From contig NZ_JBHTDD010000011.1 in the NCBI RefSeq assembly GCF_042666615.1, positions 129,516 through 193,515 on the forward strand: a DNA stretch of 64,000 nt, written 5' to 3'. The stretch comes from KBS50 sp042666615. GTDB taxonomy: Bacteria; Actinomycetota; Actinomycetes; Mycobacteriales; Micromonosporaceae. The position numbers and the translations under genes are program-made. Below the pieces are notes generated by a model. The model was given only the letters and a program-made list of their open reading frames with translations. It was not told the DNA's origin and searched no databases. Below are positions 16,297-24,660 of this stretch, in pieces. Within the stretch, counting starts at the first letter, position 1; every line of letters starts with the position of its first letter.

Positions 16297-16543
16297 GCCG
16301 GACGGCGGCCCAGAACGCCTCGCCGCGACGCATGCCGTCGAACTCGGGCCGGTGTGGCAGCCGGATCCAGTCGGCGCGGCCCAGGCGTAGCCAGAGCCAG
16401 CCCATGACCATGGCGACGGCCGCGCTGGCGACGGCGCGGGCCGGGACCATCTCGGGATTGTTCGGGAAGGCGACCGCCGTGGCGACGAGGACGATCGGGT
16501 TGATGGCGGGAGCGGCGAGAAGAAACGCCAGTGCCGCGGTCAC
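16274..16543 (-). pseudogene. Internal fragment of a UPF0718 permease
   Basis: About 90 residues (FLLAAPAINPIVLVATAVAF, MGWLWLRLGRADW, RHDVSHAGG) match the middle of UPF0718/YraQ-type permeases. Both the N-terminal helices and the second half after the HAGG motif are absent. The sequence then shifts frame into the linker of the DUF1980 partner. A deletion that removed the end of the permease and the start of its partner explains both fragments. Confidence 0.7.
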
Positions 16544-16707
16544 GACCTGGTTCCTGTCTTCTCACGCACCGATGGCATCGGGGTGACGGCACGCTGACAC
16601 TGGGTGCGGGCAGGCTGAGTGTATGCGAGTTGGGCCGCTCGTTGGGGCAACCGTTGCCATCCCATTGACGCCACACACCGTGACGTGATGTGCTCACAAC
16701 GCAACGA

Positions 16708-16726
16708 AATGACAATCGTGATCGTT
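16708..16726. promoter_or_regulatory. Zur/Fur-like box 2
   Basis: Read on the minus strand, AACGATCACGATTGTCATT differs from box 1 at two positions. It lies 20-38 bp before the start at 16746, where a repressor would block the promoter; further ATCGTT repeats follow at 16721-16732. Confidence 0.6.
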
Positions 16727-16745
16727 ATCGTTCCTGAGGAGGAGC

Positions 16746-17138
16746 ATGTCTCTCACCGTGCCGCCGAGCTTGTTGCGGGCCGCCGAGTCGGGTGCCGTCG
16801 ACGATGACGCTTTCGTGGCCTGCGTCCGTGATTCGCTGCCGTACGCCTGGCAGACCGTCAGCCGGGTGGTGGCGGACCTGGAGGCGTCCGACGCCGAGTT
16901 CGCCGACAACGTCGTGCCGCCCCCGAGCGAGTCCGAGCGGGGTCAGCTGTTGCGGGCGCTGGCCAGCGACGCCATCCGGTCCGGCCTCGAGCGCCATTTC
17001 GGCGTGAAGCTGGCCTTCCAGAACTGCCATCGGGTGGCGGCGTTCCGGCTCTCCGCCGTGGACTCCGACACCTACCGCCGGTTCGTCTCGACCCGTGGCC
17101 AGCTGCTCAACCAGTCGCCCGAGTTGCGTGACTGCTGA
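16746..17138 (+). CDS. Small conserved actinobacterial protein, function unknown
   Basis: The 130-residue product is mostly helical, soluble and acidic in its first half (DSLPYAWQTVSRVVADLE, VPPPSESERGQLLRALASDA), and ends with LLNQSPELRDC carrying a terminal cysteine; another Cys lies in QNCHRVA. I believe it resembles the Streptomyces SCO5389-type family, but from memory and with low certainty. GAGGAGG immediately upstream is a strong ribosome site. It overlaps the LLM oxidoreductase gene by 11 bp and is preceded by Zur/Fur-like box 2, so the two form a metal-responsive operon by inference. Confidence 0.75.
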   Translation: MSLTVPPSLLRAAESGAVDDDAFVACVRDSLPYAWQTVSRVVADLEASDAEFADNVVPPPSESERGQLLRALASDAIRSGLERHFGVKLAFQNCHRVAAFRLSAVDSDTYRRFVSTRGQLLNQSPELRDC

Positions 17139-18204
17139 CCCGGTCACCCCCCGGCGAGCAGGGCGGGACGTCGACGTCCACCTGTTTCTGCTCGCCGGGC
17201 ACCGGCCGGGCGGCACCCATGCCACGGCGCTCGCCGACGCCCACCAGTACGGCCTGGTCGCGGAGGCCGCCGGCTACGCCGGTGTCTGGATGGCCGAGCA
17301 CCACTTCATCTCGTACGGCGTCTGTCCCTCGGCGATCACGTTCGCCGCGCACCTCCTCGGCGCCACCCGCAACATCACGGTCGGCACTGCGGCCTGCATC
17401 CTGTCGAACCGCCACCCGGTCGCCGTCGGGGAGGAGGCGGTGCTGCTCGACGAGGTGTCCGGTGGCCGGTTCCGCCTCGGCGTCGGCCGGGGTGGTCCCT
17501 GGACGGACCTGGAGGTGTTCGGCACCGGCCTGGACCGCTTCCACGCCGGCTTCCCGGATGCGCTGGACGTGTTGGTCCGCTGGTTGTCCGGCGCGGCGAC
17601 CGTGGCCGGCAACGACCGGTTCCCCTTCCGCCCGGTACCGGTGGTGCCACGGCCGGCCCGCCGGATACCGGTATGGGTCGCGGCGACCTCGCTCGCGACG
17701 GTGGACCTCGCCGCGCGGCACGGTATGCCGCTGCTGCTCGGCCTGCACGCCGACCTCGCCGAGAAGGCTCGGCTGCTCGACCGCTACGCCCAGGTCGCGG
17801 CGACCCACGGTCACGACGGGGACCAGGTGGGCCACGCCAGCGCTCACCTGGCCCACCTGGCGGACAGCGACGGGCACGCCGCGGACGCCGTTCGTGCCGG
17901 GCTCCCGGCGCTGCTGGCCGGCACTCGCGAGTACGTCCGCATCGACGGAGCCGCCGCTAAGCACCGGGACCTGGTCGGCTACGTCGAACGGCTCGTCGAC
18001 ATCCATCCCGTCGGCTCGCCCCGCCGCTGCGCCGCCCGGCTGGAACAGGCCGCCGCCCTGCCCGGTGTACGGCACCTGCTGCTCATGGTGGAGGGTGCCG
18101 GCGGGCGCGACACCACGCTCGACGCGATCCACCGCATCGCCGCGGACGCCCTCGGTCTGCCGGCCCGGGACCTGCCGGCGCCGGCACGAGCCGGTCGGGC
18201 GTGA
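17128..18204 (+). CDS. LLM-class flavin-dependent oxidoreductase
   Basis: The luciferase-like TIM-barrel fold is shown by VWMAEHHFISYGVCPSAIT, LDEVSGGRFRLGVGRGG and RIPVWVAATS, in a 358-residue protein. Such enzymes use FMNH2 or F420 to oxidise or reduce small molecules. GTG 17128 gives a sensible start (ADPVTPRRAGRDVDVHLFL) and overlaps the preceding gene by 11 bp. It belongs to the operon headed by box 2; the CooC-like gene 141 bp downstream has its own box. Substrate unknown. Confidence 0.85.
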   Translation: MTADPVTPRRAGRDVDVHLFLLAGHRPGGTHATALADAHQYGLVAEAAGYAGVWMAEHHFISYGVCPSAITFAAHLLGATRNITVGTAACILSNRHPVAVGEEAVLLDEVSGGRFRLGVGRGGPWTDLEVFGTGLDRFHAGFPDALDVLVRWLSGAATVAGNDRFPFRPVPVVPRPARRIPVWVAATSLATVDLAARHGMPLLLGLHADLAEKARLLDRYAQVAATHGHDGDQVGHASAHLAHLADSDGHAADAVRAGLPALLAGTREYVRIDGAAAKHRDLVGYVERLVDIHPVGSPRRCAARLEQAAALPGVRHLLLMVEGAGGRDTTLDAIHRIAADALGLPARDLPAPARAGRA

Positions 18205-18309
18205 AGGAGGACCCGCCCTTTCGTTGCGGTCGCGTCGTGCCGATTGGGTGGACACGGCCGGCGCGTCACCGCACGGGCGGGCGTCCACTGGTCTACCGTG
18301 TTGTTTGTG

Positions 18310-18332
18310 GAAACGATTACCGTTAGCGTTTC
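18310..18332. promoter_or_regulatory. Zur/Fur-like box 3 in a 23-bp palindrome
   Basis: GAAACG and CGTTTC form the outer arms; nine of eleven positions pair around the central base. The inner 19 bases (18312-18330) match box 1 at 14 positions. It lies 13-35 bp before the ATPase start. Confidence 0.6.
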
Positions 18333-18344
18333 GAGGAACGTTCG

Positions 18345-19328
18345 ATGAAGGTCGCGTTTGTCGGCAAGGGCGGCAGCGGCAAGACCACCCTGGCCGCGCT
18401 GTTCGCCCGCCAACTCGCCGGACACCAGCGGCCGGTACTGGCCATCGACGCCGACATCAACCAGCATCTCGCGGCCGCGCTCGGCGGACCGGAAGGTGTC
18501 GTCGTGCCGACGAGCCCGCTCGGCGAGCACCTCCCGGCCATCAAGGAGTACCTGCGAGGCGACAATCCCCGCATCGGTTCCGCTGCCGAGATGGTGAAGA
18601 CCACTCCACCGGGGACCGGCTCGCGCTTGCTACGGGTGGCGGAGGACAACCCGATCTATGCGGCCTGCGTCATCAATGTCGGACCCGTCCGGCTCGCGGT
18701 GACCGGCGAGTTCACCGCCGAAGATCTCGGCGTCGCCTGCTATCACTCAAAGGTCGGCGCGGTCGAGTTGCTGCTCAACCACATGCTCGACGGCCCCGGC
18801 GAGTACGTTGTGGTGGACATGACCGCCGGCGCCGACTCATTCGCGTCGGGACTGTTCACCCGCTTCGACCGCACCTTCCTGGTATGCGAGCCGACGGTAC
18901 GCAGCGTCAGCGTCTACCACCAGTACGCCGGCTACGCCCGCGACTACGGCGTGGCGCTGTCGGTCATCGGCAACAAGGTGGAGGACACCACCGATGTGGA
19001 TTTCCTTCGCGACAATGTCGGCTCGGACCTGCTCACCTGGATGAGCCGCTCGGCGTACGTACGGCGGGCCGAACGTGGCATCGTCGGACCGCTGGACGAC
19101 CTGGAACCGGCCAACCGGGCAGTGCTCGGCCAGTTGACGGACGCCGTGGACCGCAGCGTTCAGGACTGGACTGCCTTCACCCGCTGGGCCCACGAGTTCC
19201 ATCGGCGCAACGCGCTGGCGTGGGCGAACGAACGCGCTGGAGTCGACCTCACCACCCAGATCGACCCCGACTTCCGGATGGGGACGCCCGCTGTCGCCAA
19301 CGCGGTAAGTGATGCGAAGCACCTGTGA
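18345..19328 (+). CDS. CooC/MinD-type P-loop ATPase
   Basis: The 327-residue protein opens with KVAFVGKGGSGKTTLAALFA, the deviant Walker A of the MinD/CooC/ParA group, then VLAIDADINQHLA (switch I region) and YVVVDMTAGADSFASGLF (Walker B). CooC proteins load nickel into CO dehydrogenase; relatives serve other metal-insertion or partitioning tasks. No CO dehydrogenase, hydrogenase or plasmid parB is near. Cysteines in AACVINVG and GVACYHS could bind metal. The upstream palindrome suggests metal control, so a role in metal allocation under starvation is proposed. Confidence 0.8.
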   Translation: MKVAFVGKGGSGKTTLAALFARQLAGHQRPVLAIDADINQHLAAALGGPEGVVVPTSPLGEHLPAIKEYLRGDNPRIGSAAEMVKTTPPGTGSRLLRVAEDNPIYAACVINVGPVRLAVTGEFTAEDLGVACYHSKVGAVELLLNHMLDGPGEYVVVDMTAGADSFASGLFTRFDRTFLVCEPTVRSVSVYHQYAGYARDYGVALSVIGNKVEDTTDVDFLRDNVGSDLLTWMSRSAYVRRAERGIVGPLDDLEPANRAVLGQLTDAVDRSVQDWTAFTRWAHEFHRRNALAWANERAGVDLTTQIDPDFRMGTPAVANAVSDAKHL

Positions 19329-19409
19329 GCGTGACTGGATCCCGCACAAGACCAGCCTCGCCCACGTTCCACCTCCGGGCTACATCCGCTGCTCGGCGAC
19401 GTCCACCCG

Positions 19410-20066
19410 TCAGGTGATCCGGTAGCCGATTCCTGGCGTCGTCGCGATGACCGGTGGGCTACCAAGTTTGCGGCGCAGCCGGCCTATCGTCACGGTGACC
19501 GTGTTTGTGAACGGGTCGGCGTTCTCGTCCCAGACCTGTTCGAGCAACGTCTCGGTGCTCAGGAAGCCTGGGCTTGCCAGCAGCAGCGCCTCCAGCACGG
19601 CGAACTCCTTCACCGAGAGGTTCAGCTGCCGCCCGTCACGGACAACGATCCGGCGTATCGGATCGAGCTCGATCCCGGCAACGCGCAGTGTCCGGGGGCG
19701 CACGTCGGGCTTGCGGCGGGCCAGCGCACGGATACGCAGGATCAGCTCCGGGAAGTGGAAGGGCTTGGCCAGATAGTCGTCCGCACCCAGGGCCAAGCCA
19801 CTGACCCGATCCCCGGGTGCGCTGGCCGCGGTAAGCATCAGCACCATCGGCCGCTTCACTCGCTCGCTCGTCATCTGGCACAGCGTGTCGCCGTGGACGC
19901 CGGGAAGGTCCCGGTCCAGGACCACCACATCGTGCGCGGTGAGGTCAAGTGCGGCGGCGGCAGTCAGTCCATCGTGGGCGAGGTCGACGGCCATCCCCTG
20001 GTCGCGTAGCCCTTCAGCGATGACCTCGGCCAGGTCCGGATCGTCTTCGACGACGAGGACCCTCAT
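19410..20066 (-). CDS. OmpR-family response regulator
   Basis: The receiver domain starts MRVLVVEDDPDLAEVIAEGL with the phospho-acceptor Asp in VVLDRDLPGV and the conserved Lys in LAKPF. The winged-helix output domain includes LSVKEFAVLEALL and VTIGRLRRKLG. Total 218 residues, usual for the family. The ATG overlaps the end of the kinase gene (ATGA). Target genes are unknown; the divergent membrane protein at 21298 is a candidate. Confidence 0.92.
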   Translation of the reverse strand: MRVLVVEDDPDLAEVIAEGLRDQGMAVDLAHDGLTAAAALDLTAHDVVVLDRDLPGVHGDTLCQMTSERVKRPMVLMLTAASAPGDRVSGLALGADDYLAKPFHFPELILRIRALARRKPDVRPRTLRVAGIELDPIRRIVVRDGRQLNLSVKEFAVLEALLLASPGFLSTETLLEQVWDENADPFTNTVTVTIGRLRRKLGSPPVIATTPGIGYRIT

Positions 20067-21211
20067 GCCGGCACCCTCTCCGGTGAGATCGTCACCGACA
20101 CTCGCAGGCCCCCTCCTGGGCGCGCGAGCAGATCGAGTCGGCCGTCGTGCGCGGCCGCCACGGCCGCCACGATGGAAAGACCCAGACCGGGGGAGCCGGT
20201 ACGCGCGTCACCGAGCCGCTCGAACGGCTGCGCCAGCCGGTCGACCTCCCGCTGGTCGAGCGGACGCCCACCGGTTTCGACGACCAGCACGGTCCCCTCC
20301 GCGCCCGCCGACGCGGCGATCCGGATCCATCCACCGTGCTCGTTGTGCGTCACGGCGTTGTCGACGAGGTTGCCCACCAGCCGCTCCAGCAACGCCGGGC
20401 TGCCGGGGACTTCCGTCGCCGACGGCACGTCTACCACCACGCTCAGCCCTTTGGTCTGCGCGTCGGTGGATCTGTCGTGTAGCGCGGCCTCGATGAGGTC
20501 ACCAAGGTTGACCAGGGCGGCGTCGGCCGGTGTGCCGTGTTGTGCCCGGGCCAACACGAGGAACCCATCGAGTAGATGGTCGACCCGGTCCAGCTGCCTG
20601 TGCATACGGTCCGCCAGCGCCACGGTCGAGGCGTCCGGGTGGGGTTTGGCGACCGCGACGTCCAGCGTCGCCCGCATCGTCGTCAGTGGCGTACGAAGTT
20701 CGTGCGAGGCGTTGGCGACGAAGCGGCGCTGCGCGACGAACGACGCCTCGAGCCGTTCAAGAAGCTCATCGATGGTGTCGGCGAGGTCTTTCACCTCATC
20801 CGTCGGGCCGGTGACGGCCAACCGTCGGTTCAGGCTGTCAGCGGAGATGCGCCGCGTGGCCCTGGTGATGGACCGCAACGGCCGTAGTACGCGCCTGGCC
20901 AGTACCCGGCCGAGCAGCACCGAGACGACCGCCATCACCATCAGGGCCACAAGTGAACCGGCCAGCAGCTGTTCGGTCTGCTGCGTGTCCACCATGGCCA
21001 ACCGCTCCTCCAGTTGGCGGATGCGCTGCTGGGCCGCCGGAAGGCTGTCCGAGGCGGAGATCGGTGAGTCCCGGGCGGGGATGACATTGCCTGCGCCGCT
21101 ATCGGCGAGCACAAAGGCCAACCCCAACAACCCAGTACCGGAGACGAGAAACACGACGGCATACAAGATGGTGAACCGTGCCCCCACGGTCCCGCTGCGC
21201 AGGCTGGTCAC
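20063..21211 (-). CDS. Sensor histidine kinase
   Basis: Two membrane helices flank a short extracytoplasmic segment; a HAMP region follows (RRVLRPLRSITRATRRIS). The H-box is ASHELRTPLTTM, the N-box NLVDNAVTHN, and the G-box SPGLGLSIV, the standard HisKA/HATPase_c layout. GTG 21211 (VTSLRSGTVGARF) gives the typical short cytoplasmic N-terminus; the longer frame would run into the divergent gene. It phosphorylates the coupled regulator. The signal is unknown. Confidence 0.88.
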   Translation of the reverse strand: MTSLRSGTVGARFTILYAVVFLVSGTGLLGLAFVLADSGAGNVIPARDSPISASDSLPAAQQRIRQLEERLAMVDTQQTEQLLAGSLVALMVMAVVSVLLGRVLARRVLRPLRSITRATRRISADSLNRRLAVTGPTDEVKDLADTIDELLERLEASFVAQRRFVANASHELRTPLTTMRATLDVAVAKPHPDASTVALADRMHRQLDRVDHLLDGFLVLARAQHGTPADAALVNLGDLIEAALHDRSTDAQTKGLSVVVDVPSATEVPGSPALLERLVGNLVDNAVTHNEHGGWIRIAASAGAEGTVLVVETGGRPLDQREVDRLAQPFERLGDARTGSPGLGLSIVAAVAAAHDGRLDLLARPGGGLRVSVTISPERVPA

Positions 21212-21297
21212 CGCACCAGCATGCCTGTCCGGACCTAACACCGGCATGACAACATCGGTTCGAGCGGTGTTACGAGGCGCTCCGTAGAACAGACGGC

Positions 21298-22785
21298 ATG
21301 CCAACCACCGCACTCCTGCGTCGGGAATGGGCCGCGTTCGGGCGCCCCGGTCGCCTGATCGCTCTGGCGGCCGCGGCGCTCACCATCATCGCGCTGGGCC
21401 TGCTGTCCGCGTCAGCCAACCGCTCGTCATGCGCCGGTCCCTGCCCCGCCGCTCCCGTCATCGACGACGGATCCATCGTCAGCGACAGGTTCTGGTTCGC
21501 ACACCGCGGCCTGGGCCGCGAGGGCAGCATCACGGTCCGTCTGACGTCGATGACGGGAACCATCACATACCCACCGCCGGACCACGACCAGATCGTTCCG
21601 GGGCTGGTGCCGTGGGCGAAGACAGGGATCATCATCAAGGACGGCCTGCGGCAGGGTTCGCGGTACGCGGCGATGATGATGACCGGCAGCCACGGCGTGC
21701 GCTTCCAGTACGACTACAAGAACGACATCGCCGGACGCGCCGGCCAGGTCTCGGAGCAGTCCCCGCGCTGGCTGCGCCTGACCCGCTCGGGTGACACCAT
21801 CACCGGCTCCGAGTCGGCCGACGGCACGCAGTGGCACACCGTCGCAACGGCGAGCCTCGACGGGCTGCCGGACACGGTGCGGGTCGGACTGTTCGCCGCC
21901 TCCCCAGGTGACCTTACGCTCCGCAAGGTCGGCCTCGGTGGCGCGATCGAGGAAGTCCGATTCACCCAGGCGGTCGGCGTCTTCGACAACGTCACAATCG
22001 AGGGCGCCGCCACCGGTGGGTGGGACAGCGACCCCGTTGGCCAGATGAATCACACCGACTGGGAGAAACACACGAACCCGTCGGGAGTCGTCGAGAAGGA
22101 CGGCGCCATCACCGTCAGCGGCACCGGCGACATCGGGCCGGTCGGCGAAGAGGGACCACGCGACGTTGACACGACCCTGCCCGGCCTGATCGTCGCGCTG
22201 ATCATTCTGCTCGTTGTCGCGGCCCGCTACGGCGTACGCACGACGCGTGCCGAAACCCCCCGGCGGATGATCGCCGCACGGGCGGCCGTCATCGGCGGGG
22301 CCACCTTCGTCACGGGTCTGGTCGCCGTCGGTGTCGTCCTCCCGACGGGCATCGCGATCCTCAAGAGCAACGGCATCCCGACGCAGCCGGTGCCGGTGAC
22401 AACCGGCACTCAGCTGATCATCGGCCTGCCGGCGGTGCTCGCACTCTGCGCCGTCCTCACCTACGGACTCGGCGTGTGGTTGCGCCGCGACTGGGCGGCG
22501 ATCGCCGTCGGGCTGTCGCTGATCGTCCTGCCCTATGCTGGCACCGCATTCCCGCTGCTGCCCGACACCGTCGCCGAGTGGCTGCTCCGGTTGACCCCGG
22601 CCGCCAGCTTCGCGGTCAGGCAGACGATTGTCGAGTATCCACAGGTGACCGCGCACTACGCACCGTCGGCTGGATACTTCCCGCTGCCCTGGTGGGCTGG
22701 GCTCGCCATACTGTGCGCGTACACGATGATCGTGGTGCGGATCGCCCTCGGTCGCCAACTGGACGCAGACTCCGGCCGGCGGTAG
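21298..22785 (+). CDS. ABC-2-like membrane protein with embedded DUF1349-type beta domain
   Basis: After one membrane helix (residues ~20-40) a soluble domain of about 220 residues resembles the concanavalin-like DUF1349 fold (RFWFAHRGLG, VPWAKTGIIIKDG, WLRLTRSGDTITGSESADG). It is followed by about six helices with an ABC-2 permease character. Normally such proteins follow an ABC ATPase gene; here the neighbour is the divergent two-component system and no ATPase lies nearby. The domain would sit outside the cell, where it could bind glycans or peptides such as cell-wall antibiotics. Function inferred only. Confidence 0.65.
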   Translation: MPTTALLRREWAAFGRPGRLIALAAAALTIIALGLLSASANRSSCAGPCPAAPVIDDGSIVSDRFWFAHRGLGREGSITVRLTSMTGTITYPPPDHDQIVPGLVPWAKTGIIIKDGLRQGSRYAAMMMTGSHGVRFQYDYKNDIAGRAGQVSEQSPRWLRLTRSGDTITGSESADGTQWHTVATASLDGLPDTVRVGLFAASPGDLTLRKVGLGGAIEEVRFTQAVGVFDNVTIEGAATGGWDSDPVGQMNHTDWEKHTNPSGVVEKDGAITVSGTGDIGPVGEEGPRDVDTTLPGLIVALIILLVVAARYGVRTTRAETPRRMIAARAAVIGGATFVTGLVAVGVVLPTGIAILKSNGIPTQPVPVTTGTQLIIGLPAVLALCAVLTYGLGVWLRRDWAAIAVGLSLIVLPYAGTAFPLLPDTVAEWLLRLTPAASFAVRQTIVEYPQVTAHYAPSAGYFPLPWWAGLAILCAYTMIVVRIALGRQLDADSGRR

Positions 22786-22824
22786 CGAGACGGTTCGGAC
22801 AGCGGACGGGCGGCGAGACTCCTG

Positions 22825-22859
22825 ATCCGCCCGCCGTCGAAGCCCGACGGCGGGCGGAT
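22825..22859. terminator. Bidirectional terminator
   Basis: A perfect 15-bp inverted repeat (ATCCGCCCGCCGTCG and its complement) encloses a 5-base loop between two convergent genes. Confidence 0.85.
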
Positions 22860-22868
22860 GCCGTAAGG

Positions 22869-23108
22869 TCAACCGCTGCGGCGGTTGCCCCATTGGCGTG
22901 GACCCTGCACGGAGCCACGCCCGCCGAAGTGCTTGGCCTTTCCCTGGATCTGCCGCTGCTGGGCGGCCTGCGTCTTGGCCCGGCGGGCGGCCCGGTTCTG
23001 GAAGGCGACAGGCTCGTCCTCGGCCGGTGACCCGTCCGGCACGGACTCCGCCGCGGTCTCGGGCTCGACGGCGTCGTTGTGGTCTGTCGGCGTACCGGGA
23101 TCAGGCAT
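22869..23108 (-). CDS. Small basic conserved actinobacterial protein
   Basis: The 79 residues have an acidic disordered first half and a basic C-terminal half: VAFQNRAARRAKTQ, then KAKHFGGRGSVQGPRQWGNR. The latter pattern recurs in small actinobacterial proteins of unknown function and suggests RNA or nucleic-acid binding. ATG at 23108 has GGAG upstream; the longer antisense-rich frame was rejected. Confidence 0.65.
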   Translation of the reverse strand: MPDPGTPTDHNDAVEPETAAESVPDGSPAEDEPVAFQNRAARRAKTQAAQQRQIQGKAKHFGGRGSVQGPRQWGNRRSG

Positions 23109-23368
23109 GTCGTCTCCCTGCGGCTCCTTCGTGCGCGTACGGCACAGGAAAACTCTATCGCCAGGAAGGCCGCCCACCCGCGCCGACCCGGACGGTGGTT
23201 GGCGTGTCGGCAACCATGCCGAGGACTGCTCCTCCGGCGAAAGGTGATGGCGTTCCTCCGGCAGGTGCTCATCGACCCTTGACCCGGAGCACGCCAGACC
23301 AGACCGCCACCCCGCGCTGCCGCGCCCGTGACGAGGACGCGCGGGTCGTCTGTTACGTGCCCCCGATG

Positions 23369-23704
23369 TCATGCCCCCGAGAACACGATGCTGTTGCCAT
23401 CCGGATCGGTCACGATGAGCACGCGCGAGGCGGTGACGTGCCGGACTCCGGGATGATCTATGCCCGCGCGGGTCAACCTGTCGGCAAGGCCGTCCAGGTC
23501 GGACTCGTCCACGACCACCGTCGACCGTCCGGCGCGTTCGGGGTCCGCCCATACCTGGACCCCGAAAGTCGGTGCCAGATGCCACTCGGCCAAGCCGTCC
23601 ATCGGCCGGGCGTCAGCATCCCGGCCGAACAGCTTCGCATACCACCTGATGGCGGGTTCGAAGTCGACGATCGTCAGCTGGGCGAGTAGACGAGTCACAG
23701 CCAT
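23369..23704 (-). CDS. VOC/glyoxalase-fold protein
   Basis: A single 111-residue vicinal-oxygen-chelate unit: LAQLTIVDFEPAIRWYAKLFG start, EWHLAPTFGVQVW, and the C-terminal RVLIVTDPDGNSIVFSGA, the classic end of the fold. Such proteins are metal-dependent lyases/dioxygenases or drug-binding resistance proteins; nothing in the context picks one. Confidence 0.85.
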   Translation of the reverse strand: MAVTRLLAQLTIVDFEPAIRWYAKLFGRDADARPMDGLAEWHLAPTFGVQVWADPERAGRSTVVVDESDLDGLADRLTRAGIDHPGVRHVTASRVLIVTDPDGNSIVFSGA

Positions 23705-23764
23705 GCCCCCCGTCGTACCCGCTCGGCCGGCGTATCATGCGATGCAGTCATCGCTGGATCAGAC

Positions 23765-23971
23765 ATGATGGGACGCGTGGACTCGTCTCTCAGCGCCCTG
23801 CCGAAGATCGGTGCCCCAGCGACGCGGGCCCTGAACAACGCTGGTTACAAGGCTCTGATTGAGCTTGCCGGGGTGCCTCGTGCTGAGCTGGCCAAGCTGC
23901 ACGGCATGGGTCCGAAGGCACTGAGAACCATCCAGAGCGCGCTCGAGGAGCACAACCTGAGCCTGGGTTAG
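23765..23971 (+). CDS. Helix-hairpin-helix DNA-binding protein
   Basis: The 68-residue protein contains two HhH motifs (LPKIGAPATRALNNAGY, LAKLHGMGPKALRTIQSAL) like the C-terminal modules of DNA repair proteins and RNA polymerase alpha, but stands alone. ATG 23765, ATG 23768 or GTG 23777 may start it. It probably binds DNA non-specifically. Confidence 0.75.
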   Translation: MMGRVDSSLSALPKIGAPATRALNNAGYKALIELAGVPRAELAKLHGMGPKALRTIQSALEEHNLSLG

Positions 23972-24064
23972 CGCGCCACCGTCACGTGGCCCGTCCGCGC
24001 TGGTGGGATCGCCAACGATCCACAACTTGTCCGCGCCCTGCCCGCGGATCTGTTAGGCAGCTCG

Positions 24065-24523
24065 TCACCGGCCACATCGGTCCAGGCGCTTCCACGGCCA
24101 GTCGGTGGCAATCCAGTTCACGACGGCGGTGGCGAGCGGCTTGTCGAGGTCTGCCCTGTCGGCCCGTACCCAGGACTGGACCGTTACGTCGTACTCCTCG
24201 GAGGCCGTCGGGTACAGGTAGACGCAACCGATCACGTCGCCGTCGGCGGTGTCGAGGACGGTGAAGGTGAATCCTTTGCCGCTGGCGAAGTCGTCAGCAT
24301 GCCGGCGTAGGTCTGACCGATTCTCCTCCGGCGACATGCCGTTCGGTGGTGGCCAGTCGCCGTCCGGATAACCCGGCGTACTGCGGATGTGCTCGATGCT
24401 CGACGTCCAGGCGGCGTGATCGGCCACGTTGTGCTGAGGGCCCAGCGGTTCGAGCCGGAACCGACTGGTGACGAGCGATGTCGGCGGATCGAAGTCGGGT
24501 GGTACGAAAGCGCCCGAGGTCAT
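24065..24523 (-). CDS. GNAT-family acetyltransferase
   Basis: From ATG 24523 (152 residues) the protein begins AFVPPDFDPPTSLVTSRFRL and has FTFTVLDTADGDVIGCVYLY as the central strands. It lacks a clear RGxGxG acetyl-CoA loop at the usual place, having DLDKPLATAVVNW instead, as in a small actinobacterial GNAT subgroup. Substrate unknown. Confidence 0.65.
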   Translation of the reverse strand: MTSGAFVPPDFDPPTSLVTSRFRLEPLGPQHNVADHAAWTSSIEHIRSTPGYPDGDWPPPNGMSPEENRSDLRRHADDFASGKGFTFTVLDTADGDVIGCVYLYPTASEEYDVTVQSWVRADRADLDKPLATAVVNWIATDWPWKRLDRCGR

Positions 24524-24660
24524 GGCCAGGACGCTACTGCTTTCACCGGTCTTCACGCATTCGACTTCAGACCGACGACCGTGCGGTTGGCGGCGGGTGG
24601 CCGCGCGCCGGTCATGCGCGGTCGAGCTGTTCCGCCATCGCAACGGCGCCCACACCCGTG

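Noticed and set aside
18345..19328. ParA partition protein
   Set aside because: Walker A and overall layout fit ParA too, but there is no parB or parS, and the context is metabolic.
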